Source of the DNA: Actinomycetes bacterium
Lineage (GTDB): Bacteria; Actinomycetota; Acidimicrobiia; Acidimicrobiales; Acidimicrobiaceae
Direction of reading: 5' to 3'
NCBI GenBank assembly: GCA_021823385.1
Contig: JAKAOC010000219.1
Span: 1-5,108 of the forward strand
DNA length: 5,108 bases
Both the position numbers and the translations under genes were made by a program. Shown piece by piece: positions 4,858 through 5,108 of the stretch. The first letter of the stretch is position 1, and each line of letters begins with the position of its first letter. Under the pieces are notes generated by a model. It ran no database searches, was not told the origin of the DNA, and saw only the letters and a program-made list of their open reading frames with translations.

Positions 4858-4939
4858 TGCGGGCGGGGAGACTCGAACTCCCAAGCCTTTCGGCACTAGA
4901 ACCTAAATCTAGCGCGTCTACCAATTTCGCCACGCCCGC
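4858..4939 (-). tRNA. tRNA-Leu, anticodon UAG
   Basis: An 82-base class II tRNA on the minus strand. The acceptor stem GCGGGCG (4939..4933) pairs with CGCCCGC (4865..4859), with discriminator A at 4858. The anticodon arm is CTAGA-TTTAGGT-TCTAG with anticodon TAG at 4905..4903, reading CUA and related leucine codons. There is a variable arm, GCC-GAAA-GGC, as leucine tRNAs require. The T arm is GGGAG-TTCGAGT-CTCCC. CCA is not encoded (CAT follows the discriminator), unlike the tmRNA in the same window, so it depends on CCA-adding enzyme. A weak promoter candidate is TATTCT (4979..4974) about 35 bases upstream, with a poor -35 (TTCCCG). Confidence 0.97.
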
Positions 4940-5108
4940 AGCCACCGGCGCCGAATCAGTGCCGGGTACTCCAAGAATACCGGCTGCGGCGTTGACCCGG
5001 GAACCCGGGAGAACGGCATTCGACGGTGCCCGAACTGGTTTCACGGTCCAGGGATAATTATCTTCGGGCAGCCATTAGCGTGTGGACATGGCCAATTTTG
5101 CACCCGGA
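4940..5108. other. Region upstream of tRNA-Leu to the right edge, no gene seen
   Basis: This holds no supportable gene. It should contain the tRNA-Leu promoter on the minus strand. Two symmetric elements stand out: CCCGGG-aa-CCCGGG at 4996-5009 and the perfect AT-rich palindrome GATAATTATC at 5053-5062, which offers a GATAAT -10-like hexamer on each strand. An ATG at 5088 opens a plus-strand frame that leaves the window after seven codons; its upstream ribosome binding site is not convincing, so a gene start there is only possible. Confidence 0.4.

Noticed and set aside
4769..5044. Minus-strand open frame of 91 residues containing GVAKLVDALDLGSS
   Set aside because: This peptide is the well-known false translation of a leucine tRNA gene; the frame runs straight through the tRNA-Leu and has no ribosome binding site or family similarity.
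5088..5108. Possible start of a plus-strand gene (MANFAPG)
   Set aside because: Only seven codons are inside the window and no convincing ribosome binding site precedes it, so it is not listed as a gene.

Overview
The window is a high-GC bacterial chromosome segment, most likely from an actinobacterium. Two gene families support this: the mec-cysO-cysM cysteine route, best known from Mycobacterium tuberculosis, and a mycothiol-dependent maleylpyruvate-isomerase-like (MDMPI) protein. The species cannot be named from the sequence. No phage, insertion sequence or CRISPR array is visible; this looks like ordinary core chromosome.

Left part (1-1269), minus strand: the first 88 bases hold the start of a membrane-anchored or secreted protein that runs off the left edge. 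Upstream of it is a two-domain VOC (glyoxalase/bleomycin-resistance fold) protein resembling Cfp30B of M. tuberculosis. It is followed by a 306-base intergenic stretch with GC-rich inverted repeats and the ssrA terminator.

Centre-left (1270-2180), minus strand: the two parts of the trans-translation system lie next to each other, smpB followed by ssrA (tmRNA). The tmRNA can be delimited at both ends by its acceptor stem, and it encodes a short tag read as AEPQLALAA. A perfect 15-bp hairpin abuts its 3' CCA and is the probable terminator.

Centre-right (2209-3919), plus strand, divergent from smpB with only 28 bases between start codons: a cysteine biosynthesis operon in the order mec (JAMM metalloprotease), cysO (ubiquitin-like sulfur carrier), cysM (O-phosphoserine sulfhydrylase). 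In the characterised pathway, CysO thiocarboxylate gives its sulfur to an aminoacrylate formed by CysM from O-phosphoserine, and Mec then releases cysteine from the CysO C-terminus. The CysO here does not end in Gly-Gly: it has two further residues, Ser-Asp. The carrier would have to be trimmed before it can be thiocarboxylated, and the adjacent JAMM protease is an obvious candidate. This is the most interesting point in the window.

Right part (3920-5108): a GC-rich hairpin follows cysM, then comes an MDMPI/DinB-fold protein with its metal-ligand pattern intact (plus strand), then a convergent tRNA-Leu(UAG) gene on the minus strand without encoded CCA. The last 170 bases hold only possible promoter-like and palindromic sequence.
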